Origin: Clostridiales bacterium UBA4653
Lineage (GTDB): Bacteria; Bacillota; Clostridia; Oscillospirales; CAG-272
DNA: 6,324 nt
Reading direction: 5' to 3'
NCBI GenBank assembly: GCA_002405565.1
Contig: DHMB01000130.1
Span: forward strand, 1-6,324
The notes under the pieces were generated by a model. The model searched no databases. It was given only the letters and a program-made list of their open reading frames with translations, and was not told where the DNA came from. Position 1 is the first letter of the stretch, and each line of letters opens with the position of its first letter. The position numbers and the translations under genes are program-made. Below are positions 4,761 to 6,324 of this stretch, piece after piece.

Positions 4761-5060
4761 TTAAATCATTCCGTCGAAGAATTCGATCGTCTTGGAGTCT
4801 TTTGTAAGAGTGACGATTGCTTTCTTCCATGTTCTTGTTGCACCGGGCTTACGACCGCCGAGTGACTTCGGTTTGCTCTTTACGCTGACCGTGTTTACGG
4901 ATTCAACCTTAACGCCGTCAAAAACCGCTTCAACCGCGCTTGCGATCTCGGGTTTTGTTGCTGTGCGAAGAACTTCAAAGGTGTACTTCTTTGTCTTCGT
5001 TCCGTCAAGGCTTGCTTCCGAAATGATCGGTCTGATTATAATATCATGAGCCGTTTTCAT
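4761..5060 (-). CDS. rplW: 50S ribosomal protein L23
   Basis: L23 lies at the tunnel exit and is the main docking point for trigger factor and the signal recognition particle. The 99 residues are of normal length. Family features are IIIRPIISEAS (7-17), YTFEVLRTATKPEIASAVEA (26-45), a loop GGRKPGATRTWKKAIVTL (68-85) and an acidic end. The E. coli trigger-factor contact Glu lies in the SEAS region of the N-terminal part, which is present here as a similar motif (position not aligned). The start ATG shares one base with the rplD stop (TAATG at 5058-5062), and GGAGG (5071-5075) is 10 nt upstream inside the last codons of rplD, so translation is probably coupled by termination and reinitiation. 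Confidence 0.97.
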   Translation of the reverse strand: MKTAHDIIIRPIISEASLDGTKTKKYTFEVLRTATKPEIASAVEAVFDGVKVESVNTVSVKSKPKSLGGRKPGATRTWKKAIVTLTKDSKTIEFFDGMI

Positions 5061-5683
5061 TATGCATACACCTCCGTGATCTGTTCGACCGCGCCCTTAG
5101 CCATGACGAGCTTGTCACAGTTAAGAATGTCGTACACATTGATTGTGTTCGCATACGCTGTCTTAACGCCGGGAATGTTTGCAAGGCTGCGGACGACCAT
5201 ATCATTCTTTTCGGAGAGAACGACGAGCGCCTTTCCTTCGGCGCCGATAGCCTTGAGCATATTCACCATTGTCTTTGTCTTGTATTCGCTTGCCGTGATA
5301 GCGTCAACGCAAACGAATTCGCCGCCTGCAACCTTGGAAGAGAGAGCGCTCTTGAGAGCGAGCTGTCTTGTCTTCTTGTTCATTGCCGTGCGGTAGGATC
5401 TGGGCTTCGGAGCAAATACAACGCCGCCGTGCGTCCACTGAGGAGCACGTGTGCTGCCCTGTCTCGCTCTGCCTGTACCCTTCTGGCGCCACGGTTTCTT
5501 ACCGCCGCCGGAAACTTCTGTTCTTGTAAGAGCAGACTGTGTACCCTGTCTTTGATTGAGAAGGTACATTCTGACCGCTGCATGAAGAATAGCTTCGTTG
5601 ACCTCGACTGCGAATATAGCGTCGCAGAGGTCAATCGTGCTAACCTGAGCACCGGACATGTCCAAAACTTTCATTTCAGCCAT
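5060..5683 (-). CDS. rplD: 50S ribosomal protein L4
   Basis: L4 binds 23S rRNA domain I and extends a loop into the tunnel constriction opposite L22. In E. coli it also represses the S10 operon through the leader before rpsJ, which lies outside this window. The 207 residues match the family. The tunnel loop is clear: SGGGKKPWRQKGTGRARQGS (58-77) followed by TRAPQWTHGGVVFAPKPRSY (78-97). The globular core continues with NKKTRQLALKSALSSKV (102-118) and ends NVYDILNCDKLVMAKGAVE (182-200). The ATG at 5681-5683 is 9 nt behind GGAGG (5693-5697); a second in-frame ATG at codon 4 is too far at 18 nt. The gap after rplC is 17 nt, and the stop overlaps the rplW start by one base. Confidence 0.97.
   Translation of the reverse strand: MAEMKVLDMSGAQVSTIDLCDAIFAVEVNEAILHAAVRMYLLNQRQGTQSALTRTEVSGGGKKPWRQKGTGRARQGSTRAPQWTHGGVVFAPKPRSYRTAMNKKTRQLALKSALSSKVAGGEFVCVDAITASEYKTKTMVNMLKAIGAEGKALVVLSEKNDMVVRSLANIPGVKTAYANTINVYDILNCDKLVMAKGAVEQITEVYA
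5071..5075 (-). promoter_or_regulatory. Shine-Dalgarno of rplW inside the rplD end
   Basis: GGAGG is formed within codons for the Thr-Glu-Val near the L4 C-terminus and lies 10 nt before the rplW ATG. A nearer ATG at 5065-5067 is out of frame and only 3 nt from the site, so it is unlikely to be used. Confidence 0.75.
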
Positions 5684-5700
5684 TGTGTCGTTCCTCCTTC

Positions 5701-6324
5701 TCAGCCTTTAACCGTGTTGCGGATGAATACGATTCCGCCCTTCGCGCCGGGGATTGCGCCCTTGACCGCGATGAGGTTCTTTTCAGCGTCAACACGTACT
5801 ACGTTAAGGTTCTGTACAGTAACCTGTTCGTTACCATACTGACCAGCCATCTTTTTGTTTTTGAATATACGCGACGGAGAAGAGTTAGCGCCCATAGAAC
5901 CGGGTTGACGGTGAACAGGGCCTACGCCGTGCGTCATTCTGAGTTTGTGGCAATTCCATCTCTTTATAACGCCTGAATAACCGTGACCCTTTGTGATGCC
6001 TGTAACATCAACTCTGTCTCCGGCTGCGAACGTATCGGCTGCAACGACGTCGCCTACGTTCATTGTCTTTGCGTCATCAAGGCGGAATTCCTTGAGATGT
6101 CTCTTAGCTGCAACGCCTGCTTTTGCAAAGTGACCTGCAACAGGCTTTGTGAGCTTTTTGTCGGCAATGTCCTCAAAACCGAGCTGAACGCTGTCATAGC
6201 CGTCGGTTTCGGTTGTCTTCTTCTGAACGACAACGCAAGGGCCTGCCTCGATTACCGTGACCGGAACCACATTTCCGGCCTCGTCGAAAATCTGCGTCAT
6301 GCCGATTTTCTTACCGATGATTGC
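5701..6324 (-). CDS. rplC: 50S ribosomal protein L3, 5' end cut by window
   Basis: L3 is a primary 23S rRNA-binding protein that starts 50S assembly; its central extension reaches close to the peptidyl transferase centre. The 207 visible residues begin AIIGKKIGMTQIFDEAGN and run in frame off the right edge. The family normally starts MxKAIIGKKIGMTQ, so about three residues are missing. The ATG at 6298-6300 is an internal methionine and not the start. Conserved parts include ITKGHGYSGVIKRWNCHKLR (110-129), THGVGPVHRQPGSMGANSSP (131-150) and SRIFKNKKMAGQYGNEQVTV (151-170). The THGxGPVHRQ core is the type I associate with Clostridia; Bacillus and E. coli have a different wording here. It ends in TGA, 17 nt before rplD. 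Confidence 0.97.
   Translation of the reverse strand, partial: AIIGKKIGMTQIFDEAGNVVPVTVIEAGPCVVVQKKTTETDGYDSVQLGFEDIADKKLTKPVAGHFAKAGVAAKRHLKEFRLDDAKTMNVGDVVAADTFAAGDRVDVTGITKGHGYSGVIKRWNCHKLRMTHGVGPVHRQPGSMGANSSPSRIFKNKKMAGQYGNEQVTVQNLNVVRVDAEKNLIAVKGAIPGAKGGIVFIRNTVKG

Noticed and set aside
4047..4865. A 272-codon plus-strand frame
   Set aside because: Antisense of rplB and the end of rplW in register with rplB; no independent start signal or family.
5304..5652. Two Arg/Ser-rich minus-strand frames inside rplD
   Set aside because: Out-of-frame readings of the conserved L4 loop region, without binding sites of their own.

Overview
The window is a stretch of the conserved bacterial ribosomal-protein super-operon (S10 cluster running into the spc cluster). 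Every gene lies on the minus strand, so transcription runs from base 6324 towards base 1. In that direction the order is rplC (L3, cut by the right edge), rplD (L4), rplW (L23), rplB (L2), rpsS (S19), rplV (L22), rpsC (S3), rplP (L16), rpmC (L29), rpsQ (S17), rplN (L14), rplX (L24), rplE (L5) and rpsN (S14, cut by the left edge). This is the canonical order with no insertion, loss, frameshift or foreign gene.

The organism looks like a member of the Bacillota, most likely class Clostridia. The signs are strong GGAGG ribosome binding sites before nearly every gene, the short four-cysteine zinc-type S14, the MHVKK N-terminus of L24, the short L3 with a THGVGPVHRQPGS core, and the extended charged tail of S3. 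A finer placement is not safe from the sequence alone.

Packing is very tight. Thirteen junctions fall in 6.3 kb. Most gaps are 4 to 29 nt; rplD/rplW overlap by 1 nt and rpsC/rplP by 14 nt. At several junctions the Shine-Dalgarno sequence of the next gene sits inside the last codons of the previous one. The exception is the 73-nt rpsQ-rplN gap, which is where the S10 and spc operons separate in E. coli. That gap can fold into a long three-part hairpin, and a promoter-like sequence overlaps the end of rpsQ. It is the only place in the window that looks like a candidate regulatory node.

The products work together in ribosome assembly. L3, L4, L23, L2, L22, L16, L29, L14, L24 and L5 belong to the 50S subunit; S19, S3, S17 and S14 belong to the 30S subunit. 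I found no undescribed system, mobile element, CRISPR array or RNA gene. The points worth a second look are small ones: the rpsQ-rplN hairpin and promoter, the repeat-bearing S3 tail overlapping rplP, dual-use sequence at gene ends, the cysteine quartet in L24 and a striking absence of certain codons.
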